Assembly: GCA_002451015.1 (NCBI GenBank)
Contig: DKBB01000223.1
Location: 518 to 6,695 of the forward strand
Source of the DNA: Acidobacteria bacterium UBA6911
Lineage (GTDB): Bacteria; Acidobacteriota; UBA6911
Direction: 5' to 3'
Length of the DNA stretch: 6,178 bases
Shown: positions 6,112 to 6,178 of the stretch, in pieces
How positions within the stretch are numbered: the first letter of the stretch is position 1
Layout of the letters: each line of letters begins with the position of its first letter
Notes under the pieces: model-generated
Told to the model about the DNA's origin: nothing
What the model saw: only the letters and a program-made list of their open reading frames with translations
Databases searched by the model: none
Program-made: the position numbers and the translations under genes

Positions 6112-6140
6112 CCGCATTAGTAACTTGATAAGAAATGCGG
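6112..6140 (+). other. Second hairpin between the tRNA-Ser fragment and the next tRNA-Ser
   Basis: CCGCATT (6112-6118) is perfectly complementary to AATGCGG (6134-6140), with a 15-base loop. CCGCATT can also pair with the acceptor-like GGAGCGG at 6053-6059 (six of seven pairs, two of them G-U), so the two pairings exclude each other. The 16 bases after it (6141-6156) form an unstructured A-rich link to the next tRNA. No function can be assigned. Confidence 0.45.
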
Positions 6141-6156
6141 AAAAGCCCTGAAAAAC

Positions 6157-6178
6157 GGAGAGGTGTCCGAGTGGTTGA
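6157..6178 (+). tRNA. tRNA-Ser, first 22 bases (continues past the right edge)
   Basis: GGAGAGGTGTCCGAGTGGTTGA is the canonical start of a bacterial tRNA-Ser: acceptor strand GGAGAGG, TG linker, D-stem TCC and a GAGTGGTTGA D-loop. It agrees with the fragment at 6053 at 20 of 22 positions. The anticodon lies outside the window, so the isoacceptor is unknown, although the sequence resembles the GGA-anticodon type. It is probably transcribed from the promoter at 6001-6029. Confidence 0.82.

Noticed and set aside
5891..6151. Plus-strand 86-codon frame ending in the tRNA locus
   Set aside because: Its GAVPEWLKEHA part is just the translation of the tRNA-Ser 5' fragment, the frame crosses the palindrome and the tRNA promoter, and it has no protein-family features.
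6053..6156. A complete tRNA-Ser, or one interrupted by an intron in the anticodon loop
   Set aside because: No 3' half (anticodon 3' strand, variable arm, T-arm, acceptor strand) is present before the next tRNA begins, so there is no second exon to splice.
1..6178. CRISPR array, toxin-antitoxin pair, insertion sequence or defence genes
   Set aside because: No spaced direct repeats, no transposase or integrase, and all sizeable supported genes belong to heme synthesis, M16 peptidase or GT2 families.

Overview
The window holds three complete genes on the minus strand (hemN, a two-domain M16 peptidase and a family 2 glycosyltransferase). They lie between the 3' half of a plus-strand ferrochelatase gene at the left edge and a tRNA-Ser locus at the right edge. 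It looks like a chromosomal segment of a Gram-negative bacterium with anaerobic or facultative metabolism. The oxygen-independent HemN together with a classical ferrochelatase implies protoporphyrin-type heme synthesis that can run without oxygen. A 46-base palindrome related to a GTAGGGGCGAAC-type repeat, which I recall from many Desulfobacterota (former Deltaproteobacteria) genomes, makes that phylum a reasonable guess, but nothing here proves it.

Layout: 1-459 (+) is the C-terminal half of ferrochelatase (hemH). 473-1879 (-) is oxygen-independent coproporphyrinogen III oxidase (hemN), convergent with hemH, with only 13 bases between the two stop codons. 1948-4674 (-) is a full-length M16B zinc peptidase with an active N-terminal half and an inactive C-terminal half. 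Its best start is a GTG with a strong ribosome binding site, not the ATG 45 bases upstream. 4720-4922 is a 203-base AT-rich spacer with a candidate promoter and a dyad near its left end; I see no gene in it. 4923-5849 (-) is a GT2 glycosyltransferase of the rhamnosyltransferase-like type with a TTG start, clearly richer in AT than the genes to its left. 5850-6052 is a divergent intergenic region carrying the palindrome, a possible promoter for the glycosyltransferase and a good sigma70-like promoter for the tRNA locus. 6053-6178 holds a tRNA-Ser 5' fragment that breaks off at the anticodon loop, two perfect-stem hairpins, and the first 22 bases of a second tRNA-Ser.

Functionally, hemN and hemH act two steps apart in heme synthesis: coproporphyrinogen III to protoporphyrinogen IX, then iron insertion into protoporphyrin IX. 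They are neighbours but not one operon. The M16 peptidase and the glycosyltransferase have no evident link to heme. Most of the window is ordinary. The unusual part is the tRNA-Ser fragment with its hairpins, which sits behind a promoter and directly ahead of what looks like an intact tRNA-Ser gene.
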